DNA from: Candidatus Magnetominusculus xianensis
GTDB taxonomy: Bacteria > Nitrospirota > Thermodesulfovibrionia > Thermodesulfovibrionales > Magnetobacteriaceae
NCBI GenBank assembly: GCA_001541255.1
Contig: LNQR01000070.1
Coordinates: 1-64,000, forward strand
DNA length: 64,000 bases
Reading direction: 5' to 3'
Part shown: positions 7,738 to 17,889 of the stretch, piece after piece
How positions within the stretch are numbered: position 1 is the first letter of the stretch
Layout of the letters: each line of letters opens with the position of its first letter
Notes under the pieces: model-generated
What the model was told of the DNA's origin: nothing
Databases searched by the model: none
What the model saw: the letters and a program-made list of their open reading frames with translations, nothing else
Program-made: the position numbers and the translations under genes

Positions 7738-9699
7738 ATGAATAATAAGAAATTCACCAGTTTCAAGACAAAAATACTCTTAGTGATTGTTATCGTTATG
7801 TCTTTATTCGGAATAGTTCTCACTGTTGATGGCTACAGGCAAGGGGAGATAAAGATTATTAATGACGCCAGGGAATCTGTTGTTATATTCGAGAAAGTAT
7901 ATAGCAGTGAGTTACAGTCCAGGAAACAGGATTTGTCCATGTCTCTTGAGATATTATTGTTAAACCGTGAAATTCAAACAGCATTTGCCAGTGGTAACAG
8001 GATAGCGCTTAATAGTTTAACTGTGGATTATTTTAAGAACAAACTCAAACCAGAGTACGGAGTCAAGCAATTTCAATTTCATACCCCCCCTGCCACGAGT
8101 TTTTTTCGTGTTCACAAACCTGAAAAATATGGCGATGACTTATCCAGTTTCAGGAAAACAGTTACAGCCGTCAACACAACAAAGAAACCAGTTTCCGGGC
8201 TTGAGGCGGGCCGTGAAGGGCTTGGTCTTAGAATCGTCTATCCTGTAACAGAAGGTGGCAGCCACATTGGAAGTGTCTAGTTCGGCGGGGACATAGATTC
8301 GATTCTTGAGGCGGCACAACAGACCACAGCGACAGATTATGCAGTGGCCGTAAAAAGCTCGATTTTTACAGAGTCACAGCGATTTGAAGACAAAGGAAAA
8401 GATTTAGAAAAAGACGGTCTCACGTTTTTTCTTTATTCAAATCCTGCTCTGAGAGACCTGGTTATGAAGCTTGATTTTAAGAAAGAAAATCACATCATTG
8501 CTTTAGAGGGAAAATCGATTTTTTTTAATCGATTTTCCTTTAAGGACTACTCTGGTGACATTATCGGGGACATTCTGGTAATAAAAGATGTGACGAAAAT
8601 GGTTTTAGACAAACACAAGGCGGTGATTTATCATGTGCTGTTTACCATTGTATCAATAATTATAATAGTCATACTCCTATATGTTTCAATAGTGAAGACA
8701 TTTGTAAGACCTCTGAACGAGGCCCTGAAGGCTACAGAAAAAATGGCCGGAGGAGACCTTGCAGTTGAAATCACTGCCGCCAATAACGACGAAGTCGGGC
8801 TGCTTATGGACTCTATGGATAATATGGTGAATAAACTTAATGCGGCTATTGTAAATGTGCAGGGGGCATCGCAAAACGTATCGCTTGCCAGTAAGAAGTT
8901 AAATGAATCCTCTAATGCCCTTAAACGCCAAATAACGGAACAATCCAACAGAACGTCCGGCATCATGGATTCAACAAATGAACTATCTGCAACCGCAGGG
9001 CAAATCGGCGCAAGCGCAGGAGAAATAGCTGATTCAGCCTCCGATGCACTACGGGTAGCCACAAACGGTAAAAAAATAGTAAATGACACAGTCATAGAAG
9101 TCCAGGGCATTGAGGCTACCGTGATGGAGTCATCAAAGGTTATGGAGACGCTGGGCGATAGGTCGAAACAAATAGGAGAGATAATCGCCGTTATAAATGA
9201 TATAGCCGACCAGACAAATTTATTAGCTCTGAATGCTGCGATAGAGGCGGCAAGGGCAGGAGAACAGGGCAGGGGATTTGCCGTCGTAGCAGACGAGGTC
9301 AGGAAGCTGGCAGAAAAGACCGCTAAGGCTACTACCGAAATTAGCGGCATGATTGGGTCGATTCAGTCAGAGACGGAAAGGGCAGTGGATTCGATGAGGG
9401 AGAGCCTGTCACGCATTGAGGTTGGAGTGAATCTGTCGAAAGAGTCTGGTACATCACTAAATAATATAGTCGATAGTGTAAACACTCTCAGTGGCAAGGT
9501 GAGTCAGATTCTTACCTCTGTAGAGCGTATGACTTTGATTTCCGAGACAATGATGAACGATATAGGACAGATTGTTGAGATATCAAATATGACCGATAAC
9601 ATGGCAGAAGAACTTGGTTCTGCGTCAAATAATTTAGAGGGACTCTCTACGGCACTTGGAACAGTTACTGGTCAGTTTAGGTTACGGACAAAATCATAA
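7738..9699 (+). pseudogene. Methyl-accepting chemotaxis protein interrupted by one in-frame TAG
   Basis: The frame from ATG 7738 is continuous to 9699 except for TAG at 8278-8280 (codon 181). Translation resumes in the same frame with FGGDIDSIL, so there is no frameshift. Chemoreceptors of this type usually read GSVEFGGD here, so a GAG-to-TAG change is the simplest explanation. Domains are intact: a first membrane segment near residues 13-32, a Cache-like periplasmic sensor, a second membrane segment near 298-320, HAMP, and a signalling tip with [19 protein letters not shown] near 485-503. It may be a recent pseudogene, a read-through gene or an assembly error. A separate start at 8344 would give a fragment without the first membrane segment. 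Confidence 0.85.
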
Positions 9700-9778
9700 T
9701 AGAGGGACGATTAGTAGTGGCTGAGACTGCTTTTTACAGAGAAACACTGAACATTACAGATTATTAGGAGCTATAGAG

Positions 9779-9982
9779 ATGAACATTAAAGTTATTTTAG
9801 AAAAAGGTGAGGATGGTTATTTTGTTGCCCATTGCCCGTCACTGAGAAGTTGCTGGTCACAAGGAAAAACGGCTGATGAAGCCTTGAATAATATCAAAGA
9901 GGCTATCAAATTGTTTGTAGAGCCTGACCTTGACGAATTTATTGAGGATGAAAATCATAAAATCTATGACTTGGTTTTATGA
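9779..9982 (+). CDS. hicB: HicB-family antitoxin
   Basis: A 67-residue protein with the partial RNase-H-like HicB fold: the start MNIKVILEKGEDGYFVAHCPSL is typical (shown here only in part: GEDGYFVAHCPSL), followed by QGKTADEALNNIKEAI. It lacks the C-terminal DNA-binding extension of longer HicB proteins. TAGGAG lies about 9 bases before the ATG. HicB proteins bind and neutralise the HicA mRNA interferase. The downstream hicA start overlaps its stop by 4 bases, indicating translational coupling. Confidence 0.9.
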   Translation: MNIKVILEKGEDGYFVAHCPSLRSCWSQGKTADEALNNIKEAIKLFVEPDLDEFIEDENHKIYDLVL

Positions 9983-10194
9983 GGCTCCCATTATTATCAG
10001 GTCAACAAGTGCTATCGGCATTGCGGCGACTTGGTTTTGTTGAAGTTCATAAGAAAGGCAGCCATGTTAAGATGAAACATTCTGATGGAAGAATAATAGT
10101 ATTTCCATACCATAATGAAATAGACCGTTTTACCTTAAGAGGAGCTTTAAATGATGCAAAAGTTAATATTATGGAATTTCTGAATAATATATAA
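9979..10194 (+). CDS. hicA: HicA-family mRNA interferase toxin
   Basis: A 71-residue double-stranded-RNA-binding-like toxin that cleaves mRNA. The catalytic histidine lies in KKGSHVKMKH, and the beginning LSGQQVLSALRRLGF is typical. Antitoxin-first order with a 4-base overlap is common for hicBA. The pair is complete and looks functional. It sits among other toxin-antitoxin and defence-like genes. Confidence 0.92.
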   Translation: MRLPLLSGQQVLSALRRLGFVEVHKKGSHVKMKHSDGRIIVFPYHNEIDRFTLRGALNDAKVNIMEFLNNI

Positions 10195-10350
10195 ATGCTA
10201 TAGCATTTATGGGCAAATCTAAGGTGACAGGTTTCTTTTCCTTAATTGAATATTGCAACTTTACCCAATATTGTGTTTATAATTAAGGTAAGGCACAGGC
10301 TGCAACTAAGTGCTTTATATCACGGCTGTTGGATTTGGAAAAGGGGGCAT

Positions 10351-10647
10351 TTGACTTTACCAAAGAGTGAGATTGCTGAATTTTGTAAGCGGCATCATAT
10401 TCTGAAGCTGTCATTGTTTGGGTCATACCAGCATGGCACTTTTACGTCGAAGAGCGATATCGACCTCCTTGTTGAGTTTGACCCCGAACATATACCAGGC
10501 CTTATAGCCCTATCAGGCATGGAGATAGAGTTGAGCGTTATCATCGGGCACAAAGTGGACTTGAGGACACCGGAAGATTTAAGCCGCTATTTTCGCAAAG
10601 AAGTGGTCGAATCAGCAGAGGTACAGTATGTGCAGCCGGGAAGATAA
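10351..10647 (+). CDS. mntA: MntA-type nucleotidyltransferase antitoxin
   Basis: A minimal nucleotidyltransferase with the motif [20 protein letters not shown], that is the GSX10DXD signature. I choose TTG 10351 because AAGGGGG stands just upstream and the resulting 98 residues match the family; an upstream TTG at 10246 would add 35 residues of unlikely sequence. MntA antitoxins transfer AMP groups to the tyrosine next to the active site of the HEPN toxin HepT. hepT follows with a 20-base overlap. Confidence 0.85.
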   Translation: MTLPKSEIAEFCKRHHILKLSLFGSYQHGTFTSKSDIDLLVEFDPEHIPGLIALSGMEIELSVIIGHKVDLRTPEDLSRYFRKEVVESAEVQYVQPGR

Positions 10648-10981
10648 TATTCGGCTGCATCATATGCTTGATGCAGCTAAGGAAGCCATTTCATTTTTAC
10701 AAGGCAAGACGAGAATATCTCTGGATGATAATCGTATGCTGACACTTTTTCTTGTCAAAGAAATTGAGATTATTGGTGAGGCTGCAACAAGAATTTCAAA
10801 GGATTGCCGTGATAAGTATCCTCATATCCCGTGGGAGAGTATAATCAATATGAGAAACAGGCTCATTCATGCCTATTTCGATATTAATCTCGATGTAGTT
10901 TGGCAGACGGTTGAAGTGGATGTCCCATCCCTGATCATGGAATTCGAAAAGATAGTTATTGAGAAACAAGACCCTGGCTGA
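10628..10981 (+). CDS. hepT: HepT-type HEPN ribonuclease toxin (DUF86)
   Basis: A 117-residue all-helical HEPN protein with the RX4-6H catalytic motif in [10 protein letters not shown], including the tyrosine two positions after the histidine that MntA-type antitoxins modify in studied systems. The glutamates in [13 protein letters not shown] are also typical. The start lies inside mntA, so expression is coupled. In known systems HepT cleaves RNA and MntA silences it. Complete and apparently functional. Confidence 0.9.
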   Translation: MCSREDNIRLHHMLDAAKEAISFLQGKTRISLDDNRMLTLFLVKEIEIIGEAATRISKDCRDKYPHIPWESIINMRNRLIHAYFDINLDVVWQTVEVDVPSLIMEFEKIVIEKQDPG

Positions 10982-11097
10982 CCTCTGACACTTGCTGTTT
11001 GCATTTTCATAGCGCTGGACAAAATAATGATGCCCGCAGAGTATATTTTTTAGCGTTACACTTCTGTCAGGTATTTTATCAAACCTTATTTGGACAA

Positions 11098-11127
11098 TTG
11101 ACCGAAATGGCTTTATTCTGTTACATT
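11098..11127 (+). promoter_or_regulatory. Candidate promoter of the DUF262-AAA unit
   Basis: TTGACC (11098-11103) and TACATT (11122-11127) are 18 bases apart. The ATG of the DUF262 gene begins only 5 bases after the -10 box and there is no ribosome site, so a transcript from here would be leaderless or nearly so. Weak prediction. Confidence 0.35.
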
Positions 11128-11132
11128 AATTT

Positions 11133-12266
11133 ATGCCAGCAGGAACAGCTCATACCGAGAAATTAACGAATGGAGAAGTGACCAGTGAAGTCGAACCTGA
11201 AGATACAGGTTATCCTGAAACGTCTTTTGATCCCGATAAGATTAGGGTAGACCAGCAAACAACAAACCTTGGCTATCTTATTGAAATGCTATTCGAGGGT
11301 GAAATCGATTTGACGCCTGAATTTCAACGCTCTATGGATTTATGGGGCCCACAGCAAAAAAGTCAACTAATAGAGTCTCTATTGCTGGGACTACCGTTGC
11401 CCTCTTTCTATTTTAGCATAGATAGACTTACGAACAAATGGGTGATAGTTGATGGATTGCAGAGGTTTTGTACATTTAATGATTTTATTATTAAAAATGA
11501 ACTCAAACTTTCCGGGCTTGAATTTTTAAAGTCATATGAAGGTAAAACATATGTAGAGTTATCCAAGGCAGACAAACGAAAAATAAGTGGTACAAAGATT
11601 AACTTTTATGTAATAGAAAGGCAGTCCCCTTCCTATGTTAAATTCCTTATTTTTAAGCGTGTTAATACCGGAGGCTTAGTCCTGACCCCGCAGGAGATCA
11701 GACACGCATTGAATCAGGGGATTCCATCAAGGTTTATTGAGGAATTAGCAAATTTAGAAGAATTTAAGCAAGCTACAGATTATCGAATCCCTTCAAAACG
11801 TATGGAAGACAGGGATTTTGCTAACCGCTTCGTTGCCTTTTATCTTTTGGATTATGATGCTAACTATAAAGGTGAATTAGATAGTTTCCTTAATGATGGA
11901 ATGGAGGCATTGGCAAAAACAACTGAGGATGAGCGTGCTAAAATCAAAGAAGCCTTTAGAAAGTCAATGGAGCTTTCGTATAAAATCTTCGGCAACGACG
12001 CCTTTAGAATAAGGCGCAAATCAGATGCTAAACGCAATCAAATCGCAAAAGCACTTTTTGATACGATCAGTGTTAACTTTGCATGGCTTACCGATGAGCA
12101 GCAAGCACAACTGCTTAACAAAAGTGATGTTTTTCGAATAAAACTTATTGATTATTTCAATAAAGAGGATATTTCTAAACCAATAACGTCGGCAACAGCC
12201 AAAAAATCAAACGTTATATACAGATTCAAACTCATTAAGAACATGCTGAACGAGATAATTACATAA
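11133..12266 (+). CDS. DUF262-domain (GmrS/ParB-nuclease-like) protein
   Basis: A 377-residue protein with the DUF262 core: EFQRSMDLW near residues 63-71, KSQLIESLLLGLPLP near 76-90, and VDGLQR near 106-111 where most relatives have DGQQR. DUF262 has a ParB/Srx-like fold and forms the NTP-dependent half of type IV restriction enzymes such as GmrSD. Here no DUF1524 nuclease half follows in the same protein; the C-terminal 170 residues are helical and charged. The stop overlaps the next ATG by one base. The first 40 residues are acidic and poorly conserved-looking, so the true start could be later. A defence role is inferred from family and context. Confidence 0.85.
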   Translation: MPAGTAHTEKLTNGEVTSEVEPEDTGYPETSFDPDKIRVDQQTTNLGYLIEMLFEGEIDLTPEFQRSMDLWGPQQKSQLIESLLLGLPLPSFYFSIDRLTNKWVIVDGLQRFCTFNDFIIKNELKLSGLEFLKSYEGKTYVELSKADKRKISGTKINFYVIERQSPSYVKFLIFKRVNTGGLVLTPQEIRHALNQGIPSRFIEELANLEEFKQATDYRIPSKRMEDRDFANRFVAFYLLDYDANYKGELDSFLNDGMEALAKTTEDERAKIKEAFRKSMELSYKIFGNDAFRIRRKSDAKRNQIAKALFDTISVNFAWLTDEQQAQLLNKSDVFRIKLIDYFNKEDISKPITSATAKKSNVIYRFKLIKNMLNEIIT

Positions 12267-13492
12267 TGATCACTTCACTTCATATAAAAAACTTCAAGTC
12301 CCATAAAGATACGGAATTAGAGCTATCCAATATAAATATCCTGACGGGCTTTAATGGAATGGGAAAGTCATCAGCAATGCAATCCATTCTGCTTTTAAGA
12401 CAATCACATATAAAGAATCTTCTGTCAAAAGGGCTTGATTTAACCGGTGACCTATGTCGAATCGGTACGGCAAAAGACGCCGTCTTCATGTTGGCAGAAA
12501 CTGATGGCATAGAATTTGAGATCAAACAAAAGAATAAAGATGTTGTTAAATTTATATTCGACGCAGGTGCAGAAGGAAGCTCATGGAAAGAGTTAACACA
12601 TGTGTCAGAACGTCCAACACGTGCCGGATTACTTCTAAATAAATTAAACCTTACAACGCGACCCGGCAAAGACTTCACTACATTTCTCAAACATAAAATA
12701 GACCATTTCACTGATCTATCTTTTAACACTGATTCAAGTATATTTAATAATAGCTTTCAATATATTAGTGCGTTTCGCATTGGACCTGTTATGTTTTATG
12801 AAAAAGATACCGCTTTAGTAGAGATTTTTAATCAGATGTCAAGGAAAGAAGGCCGATGCGAGTTAGTGGCCCATTATCTTTATTATAATAAAAAAGAGCA
12901 GGTTTCTGATAAATCCCTTACGAAAGATAAGGACGCTGATCCCGGGCTTATATTTCAGGTGATAGAGTGGCTGCAGGAAATATGTCCGGACATAAATAAT
13001 ATTTATATTGACGAGGTTTCAGAGGACAGTTATAAAGTGGAGTACAGCTTTAGCCGAGGTGAGGGAGCAGCCCAAACCGATAAGTTTAAGGCAATGAATG
13101 TCGGATTTGGTGTTTCTTATGTGCTTCCGATTATTGTGGCTGCCCTTCATACGCCAAAAGACGGCCTTTTACTGATTGAAAACCCTGAGTCGCATATTCA
13201 TCCCGCTGGGCAGGCCAAACTCATGGAGTTGATTTGTAAATCCGCAAAGACCGGAGTACAGTTTATCATCGAGACCCATAGCGACCATATCATTAACGGC
13301 CTCTTAGTGGCGACAAAAAAAGAAATCATTAACCCCGATGACTCAAGGGTATATTACTTCGATAGAAACATCAGCACTCATGCCACGCAGGTTACTCATC
13401 TGCCGGTGCTGCCAGGGGGTAAAATCCGAAGACCACCAAAAGGTTTTTTTGACCAAATGGATAAGGATATGACTGCATTAATGGGATTTTAA
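12266..13492 (+). CDS. AAA15/SMC-like ATPase with DUF3696-like C-terminus
   Basis: A 408-residue ABC/SMC-type ATPase. It has Walker A GFNGMGKS at residues 28-35, a Walker B-like LLLIENPESHIHP near 300-312, and an H-loop-like IETHSDHIINGLL near 333-345. The end, PPKGFFDQMDKD, is characteristic of DUF3696 proteins. Relatives of this class power several anti-phage systems (OLD/Gabija, PARIS, Septu types), usually with a separate nuclease or toxin. It overlaps the DUF262 gene by one base and the next gene follows after 3 bases, so the three are almost certainly one operon. Confidence 0.88.
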   Translation: MITSLHIKNFKSHKDTELELSNINILTGFNGMGKSSAMQSILLLRQSHIKNLLSKGLDLTGDLCRIGTAKDAVFMLAETDGIEFEIKQKNKDVVKFIFDAGAEGSSWKELTHVSERPTRAGLLLNKLNLTTRPGKDFTTFLKHKIDHFTDLSFNTDSSIFNNSFQYISAFRIGPVMFYEKDTALVEIFNQMSRKEGRCELVAHYLYYNKKEQVSDKSLTKDKDADPGLIFQVIEWLQEICPDINNIYIDEVSEDSYKVEYSFSRGEGAAQTDKFKAMNVGFGVSYVLPIIVAALHTPKDGLLLIENPESHIHPAGQAKLMELICKSAKTGVQFIIETHSDHIINGLLVATKKEIINPDDSRVYYFDRNISTHATQVTHLPVLPGGKIRRPPKGFFDQMDKDMTALMGF

Positions 13493-13495
13493 ACG

Positions 13496-14305
13496 TTGGC
13501 CGGAACTAACCTTTTTTTATTACTTGCCGAAACTACACCCTCTAATCAATGGATGCAACCTAATGTATTTCAGGATGAGTTATCACTTAACCAATATGTA
13601 AATGAGCTGTCTGTTAAATTAGAAGAAATAATAATTGAAAATTATATAGGATACTTTGATGAGGAAAACCGTCTTAATTTTATTAAACACTATAACATGG
13701 ATGATTTTCCTTATGCCCCTATTACACGCCTTAAAAGACTATTACGCGATTGGGAAAACTGGAGAGAGACTATCCAACAATCATCAGATAAAGAATATAA
13801 AATATTTGGACAGCCCATTAAAGACCATACTTTTTGCGAGATCAGCAAACGACAGGCTACAGACAAGAACAACAATTATGCCCTGCTGAATCACCATGCT
13901 TGCAAGATCATGGACAAAAATATTTCAGTTAGTATTGATGGAAGAAATGCTTATTACTTTCCTAACCTGCAAAACTTTACATCACTAATACAATGGTTCG
14001 TTGAAAATCGTAAACCAAAGCGAATGTTTAATCTTAATCCGAAACATGGTGAAAATGGTCGTGGTAATTGGCCAGACGCCAGTTCACTGGAATGTTCAAA
14101 GGACGAGGCTCAGGAATTGCTTAATACCGCTATTGGAGATTCGGGAAAAACATTATATACTTATGATAAAAAGAATATGAAGTATATTGTGTTTAGGTAT
14201 GAAAACACTGACGAGGACAAAATTACATACCATGGTTATCATGTTGCTCTAAATTCAACGGACATTCCTCAATCTGTCAAGAACTTTTTTGACCAGAAAA
14301 AATAG
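13496..14305 (+). CDS. Unrecognised protein, third gene of the DUF262-AAA unit
   Basis: A 269-residue soluble, hydrophilic protein with no signal peptide or membrane segment. I do not recognise the family. It begins with TTG three bases after the ATPase stop; a Met at residue 19 (13550) is an alternative start. The sequence is rich in Asn, Asp and Lys. Noticeable features are a tryptophan-rich LLRDWENWRET near residue 85, a histidine pair LLNHHACKIM near 129, and NWPDASSLE in the second half. Position suggests an effector or sensor partner of the DUF262 and ATPase proteins. That role is a guess from gene order. Confidence 0.75.
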   Translation: MAGTNLFLLLAETTPSNQWMQPNVFQDELSLNQYVNELSVKLEEIIIENYIGYFDEENRLNFIKHYNMDDFPYAPITRLKRLLRDWENWRETIQQSSDKEYKIFGQPIKDHTFCEISKRQATDKNNNYALLNHHACKIMDKNISVSIDGRNAYYFPNLQNFTSLIQWFVENRKPKRMFNLNPKHGENGRGNWPDASSLECSKDEAQELLNTAIGDSGKTLYTYDKKNMKYIVFRYENTDEDKITYHGYHVALNSTDIPQSVKNFFDQKK

Positions 14306-14347
14306 GATTGGCGCCGTTGGGGCAGTGCATACAAATCTAAATATTCG

Positions 14348-14377
14348 TTGACAAAACACCTGCACATTCTTTAAGAT
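14348..14377 (+). promoter_or_regulatory. Candidate sigma-70 promoter of glyQS
   Basis: A perfect TTGACA (14348-14353) and TAAGAT (14372-14377) are 18 bases apart, 66 bases before the glyQ ATG. The short leader shows no T-box structure. Confidence 0.5.
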
Positions 14378-14443
14378 TCCTATGCGTGAGTGTTATATCA
14401 GCAATCTCAGCAAATAACAGGCGGCCTATAATAAGGTGGAGAA

Positions 14444-15322
14444 ATGTACTTTCAAACTTTGATAATGAAACTCAATGAGTTTTGGGCGTCTAAAGGATGT
14501 GTCCTCTTACAGCCCTACGATGTGGAGGTAGGGGCTGGGACGTTTCATCCGGCAACGTTCTTTAGGGTTTTAGGGCCAGCCCACTGGAAGACCGCATACG
14601 TCCAGCCATCACGCAGACCCACTGACGGGCGCTACGGCGAAAACCCCAACCGCCTGCAACACTATTACCAATATCAGGTAATCCTGAAGCCATCGCCCAC
14701 GAATTCGCAGGAGGTCTATCTCGAAAGCCTCCGGGCAATTGGCATTGACCCCAAACGCCACGATATACGTTTTGTCGAGGACGACTGGGACTCCCCTACG
14801 CTTGGCGCATGGGGACTGGGCTGGGAGGTCTGGCTTGACGGCATGGAAGTTACTCAGTTTACATATTTTCAGCAGGTCGGCGGGATTGATTTAAAACCCA
14901 TATCGCTGGAGCTTACATACGGGCTTGAGCGCATTGCAATGTACCTGCAAGGCGTGGACAATGTCTATAACCTGCGCTGGAACGAGGATTTCCTATACGG
15001 CGACATACACAGGCAGGACGAGGTGGAGTGCTCTAAGTTTAACTTTGAACTGTCAGATGCGGCTATGCTCAGACGGCATTTCGATGACTTTCATGCCCAA
15101 TCCGGCGCCCTTGTGAAGTCGGGGTTGACGCTTCCGGCCTATGAGTATTGCTTGAAATGTTCTCATGTGTTTAATCTCTTAGACGCGCGCGGGGCTATTT
15201 CTGTGAATGAACGAACCGGATATATTGCACGAGTGCGGGGGCTTGCCAGGCTCTGCGCTGAGGCTTATTCATCAAATATTTTAAATAATGGGCCTGATTC
15301 GCCCTCGGACACTCGCCCATGA
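14444..15322 (+). CDS. glyQ: Glycine-tRNA ligase alpha subunit
   Basis: The alpha subunit of the bacterial heterotetrameric glycyl-tRNA synthetase forms the class II catalytic core that activates glycine. The 292 residues match the family, with the diagnostic [31 protein letters not shown] (motif 2 region) and [12 protein letters not shown] (motif 3). GGTGGAG precedes the ATG. Its stop overlaps the glyS start by 4 bases (ATGA), ensuring balanced synthesis. This alpha2beta2 form is widespread in Gram-negative bacteria. Confidence 0.98.
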   Translation: MYFQTLIMKLNEFWASKGCVLLQPYDVEVGAGTFHPATFFRVLGPAHWKTAYVQPSRRPTDGRYGENPNRLQHYYQYQVILKPSPTNSQEVYLESLRAIGIDPKRHDIRFVEDDWDSPTLGAWGLGWEVWLDGMEVTQFTYFQQVGGIDLKPISLELTYGLERIAMYLQGVDNVYNLRWNEDFLYGDIHRQDEVECSKFNFELSDAAMLRRHFDDFHAQSGALVKSGLTLPAYEYCLKCSHVFNLLDARGAISVNERTGYIARVRGLARLCAEAYSSNILNNGPDSPSDTRP

Positions 15323-17397
15323 ACGATAATTTAACTATATCACTATTGCTTGAGATTGGCACTGAGGAGATACCGGCAGGGTTTCTCTCAGACGGCGTTG
15401 CCGCTATTGAAGAACTGGCCGTTAAACAATTAAAAGATGCCGCGATTGAATTTTCTGAGCTCAGGGTATATGCCACACCAAGGAGAATTGCTGTCATTGC
15501 CCACAGCGTCAAGCCATATCAGGAGAAAAAGGTAAAAGAGGTCTTCGGGCCGCCTGTCTCAGCCGCCTATGACGCCAATGGCAATCCCACAAAGGCCGCC
15601 CTTGGATTTGCCGCTACACATGCAATCGATGTAGGGCAGCTGACAACTCAGAAAAGGGGCAAGGGGCAGTATATCGTTGCCCGAATTGAGGAGCCAGGTC
15701 TTGCCGTTAAGGACATAATCGGCGTGGTGTTTGAGAAAATCATTGCCTCGATACGCTTTCCAAAGATGATGCGATGGGCTGATCTCGATGTTAAATTCGC
15801 ACGCCCTATCTGCTGGATAACCGCCCTGTGCGGCAGTGAACCTGTCAGCCTGAAATACGGCGGAGTTGAAAGCTCTAATGTTACATACGGTCATCGCTTC
15901 CTTAGTGAAGGCGCTGTCACGCTGCATGACATTAATAATTATATATCAGCCCTGAGAGCAAACCTTGTCATACTCGACCAACATGAAAGAAAAGAAGAGA
16001 TTAGAGCACAGGCGGCAGCAATAGCGGCAGAATTTGGCGCCTCCGCCGTTACTGATGAGGGTCTGCTTGAGACTGTAACATACTTGGTCGAATATCCTGT
16101 CTGCGTAACAGCATCTTTCCCTGATGAGTTTCTTCAGCTTCCCTCAGAGCTGTTAATCAGCGTAATGCGCGGTCATCAAAAATATTTTGCCCTTGAGCGT
16201 GACGGTCGTTTAATTAATCAGTTCATAGTGGTGAGCAACACTCTCAAAGAAAATGCGGCAACCGTCCGTGCGGGCGCTGAACGCGTCATAAAGGCACGCC
16301 TTGAGGACGCAAAATTCTACTACAGACACGACCTTGAGTTGACGCTGCATGAGCGTATTAACGACCTTAAGGGGATTACCTTTCACGATAAACTTGGCAG
16401 CCTTTATGACAAATCAAAGAGGCTTGAACTGATAATTGATTACATCTCTAAAGAACTCTATGAACCAAACCCAGCCGAATTAAACAAGTTCGTCCCAGCG
16501 GCCAGTCTCTCAAAGACCTCGCTTGCAACCGGCGTTGTTCGGGAGTTTACAGAGCTGCAGGGCGTCATGGGCAAGCACTATGCCATTAAGGATGGTTATG
16601 ATAAAGAAATCGCTGCTGCCCTCAACGAACAGTACATGCCTACACAATCAGGCGCTGAGATTCCCGTAACTGAGGTGGGTACGGCGTTGAGCCTTGCGGA
16701 CAAGCTGGATAATATTGTGTCATTTTTCAGCGTTGGGCTGGTCCCTACCGGTTCAGAAGACCCCTTTGCCCTCCGTCGTCAGGCCATAGGGCTTATCTCG
16801 ATTTTAATAGAGAATAAATTTACAGCCGTTACTATAAAAAAACTAATTGACCGGACGATAACTATTTTACAAAAAGACGCTGTGCTTGCCGCCCAGATAG
16901 AGGTGTTTTTTCGGGCACGGCTTGAGGCCATGTTTTTATCGCGGGGTTATGCAAACGACGAGGTGCAGGCAGCGCTTGACGGCTTTATGGAGATACCGCC
17001 AGTATTGCTAATCAATCGCCTTGACATGCTGCGTGATTTAAAAAGTAGTGACGGCTGTAACGAATTTTTATTTGCATTTAAAAGAATACAAAACATAGTC
17101 CCTGGGGGTATTATAGCAGAGCCAAACCCTGAGCTGTTTATTACGAATGAGGAAAAAGAACTGTTGATATTCCTTACTGATATTAAATATGATATTGCTG
17201 ATGCAGTCTCAAAAGGGGATTACAAGAAGGCATATGAAAAGATGAGTACGCTGATAGGGCCAATAAACAGATTTTTTGACAAGGTGCTGGTTATGGATAA
17301 GGACGAGCTGCAGAAGTCAAATAAGCTGGCGCTTTTAAATGAAATTCGCCGTATGTCTGTTAAGTTGGCTGATGTATCGAAGTTACAGGAGAGGTAA
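15319..17397 (+). CDS. glyS: Glycine-tRNA ligase beta subunit
   Basis: The 692-residue beta subunit binds tRNA-Gly and is needed for charging. Typical features are [14 protein letters not shown] at the start, PKMMRWAD near residue 150, the HD-like region around [12 protein letters not shown], and [12 protein letters not shown] near 485. The length is normal for the family. It is translationally coupled to glyQ. Confidence 0.97.
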   Translation: MNDNLTISLLLEIGTEEIPAGFLSDGVAAIEELAVKQLKDAAIEFSELRVYATPRRIAVIAHSVKPYQEKKVKEVFGPPVSAAYDANGNPTKAALGFAATHAIDVGQLTTQKRGKGQYIVARIEEPGLAVKDIIGVVFEKIIASIRFPKMMRWADLDVKFARPICWITALCGSEPVSLKYGGVESSNVTYGHRFLSEGAVTLHDINNYISALRANLVILDQHERKEEIRAQAAAIAAEFGASAVTDEGLLETVTYLVEYPVCVTASFPDEFLQLPSELLISVMRGHQKYFALERDGRLINQFIVVSNTLKENAATVRAGAERVIKARLEDAKFYYRHDLELTLHERINDLKGITFHDKLGSLYDKSKRLELIIDYISKELYEPNPAELNKFVPAASLSKTSLATGVVREFTELQGVMGKHYAIKDGYDKEIAAALNEQYMPTQSGAEIPVTEVGTALSLADKLDNIVSFFSVGLVPTGSEDPFALRRQAIGLISILIENKFTAVTIKKLIDRTITILQKDAVLAAQIEVFFRARLEAMFLSRGYANDEVQAALDGFMEIPPVLLINRLDMLRDLKSSDGCNEFLFAFKRIQNIVPGGIIAEPNPELFITNEEKELLIFLTDIKYDIADAVSKGDYKKAYEKMSTLIGPINRFFDKVLVMDKDELQKSNKLALLNEIRRMSVKLADVSKLQER

Positions 17398-17502
17398 AAG
17401 GAGAAGGCGCACTGTGCTTGACAAAATAAAAACATCTATGATAAGAAACGAGTGGACTGATAGCCTGTGTTTGACAGGTAATAAAAAAGCCCGGAGGTAA
17501 CA

Positions 17503-17889
17503 ATGAATCCAGATGAGCTTCGCTATCATAAAGAACACACATGGGTAAGCATATCCGGAAAGAAGGCAACCATAGGAATAACGGATTATGCACAGGATGC
17601 GCTTGGAGATATAGTATACATAGACATCCCCGAGGTTGACGCTGAGGTTGAGGCCAACACCGAGATGTCAGAAATCGAATCGACAAAGGCAACATCCTCA
17701 GTGATAGCCCCGTTAAGCGGCACAATACTAAGCGTAAACGAGGATTTAGAGGACTCGCCGGAGATAATCAACGAAGACCCCTATGGCAAGGGCTGGATAG
17801 CGGTAATTGAAATCTCCGATGACTCGGAACTCGACGATCTCATGGACGCCTCTGACTACGACAAGTTTATTGAAGAGGAAGCAGGATGA
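17503..17889 (+). CDS. gcvH: Glycine cleavage system H protein
   Basis: A 128-residue lipoyl carrier. The lipoylated lysine is in EIESTKATSS, after GDIVYIDIPEV, and the start LRYHKEHTWV is typical. H protein shuttles the aminomethyl group between GcvP, GcvT and Lpd; free H proteins can also serve as donors in lipoate metabolism. GGAGG precedes the ATG. No gcvP or gcvT lies in the window, and its only partner here is lpdA, which overlaps its stop by 4 bases. Confidence 0.95.
   Translation: MNPDELRYHKEHTWVSISGKKATIGITDYAQDALGDIVYIDIPEVDAEVEANTEMSEIESTKATSSVIAPLSGTILSVNEDLEDSPEIINEDPYGKGWIAVIEISDDSELDDLMDASDYDKFIEEEAG

Noticed and set aside
7472-7741. Plus-strand open frame of 89 residues before the chemoreceptor gene
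   Set aside because: No ribosome site, includes a tandem DNA repeat (HPAITHPAIT), and overlaps the chemoreceptor start; composition looks non-coding.
8631-9350. Long open frame of 239 residues on the minus strand inside the chemoreceptor
   Set aside because: Antisense shadow of the HAMP and signalling domains, whose codon pattern explains the lack of stops.
17418-17446. Promoter for gcvH from TTGACA at 17418
   Set aside because: The -35 is perfect, but no -10 match of quality lies at 16-18 bases (best is ATAAGA or GATAAG), so I did not list it.
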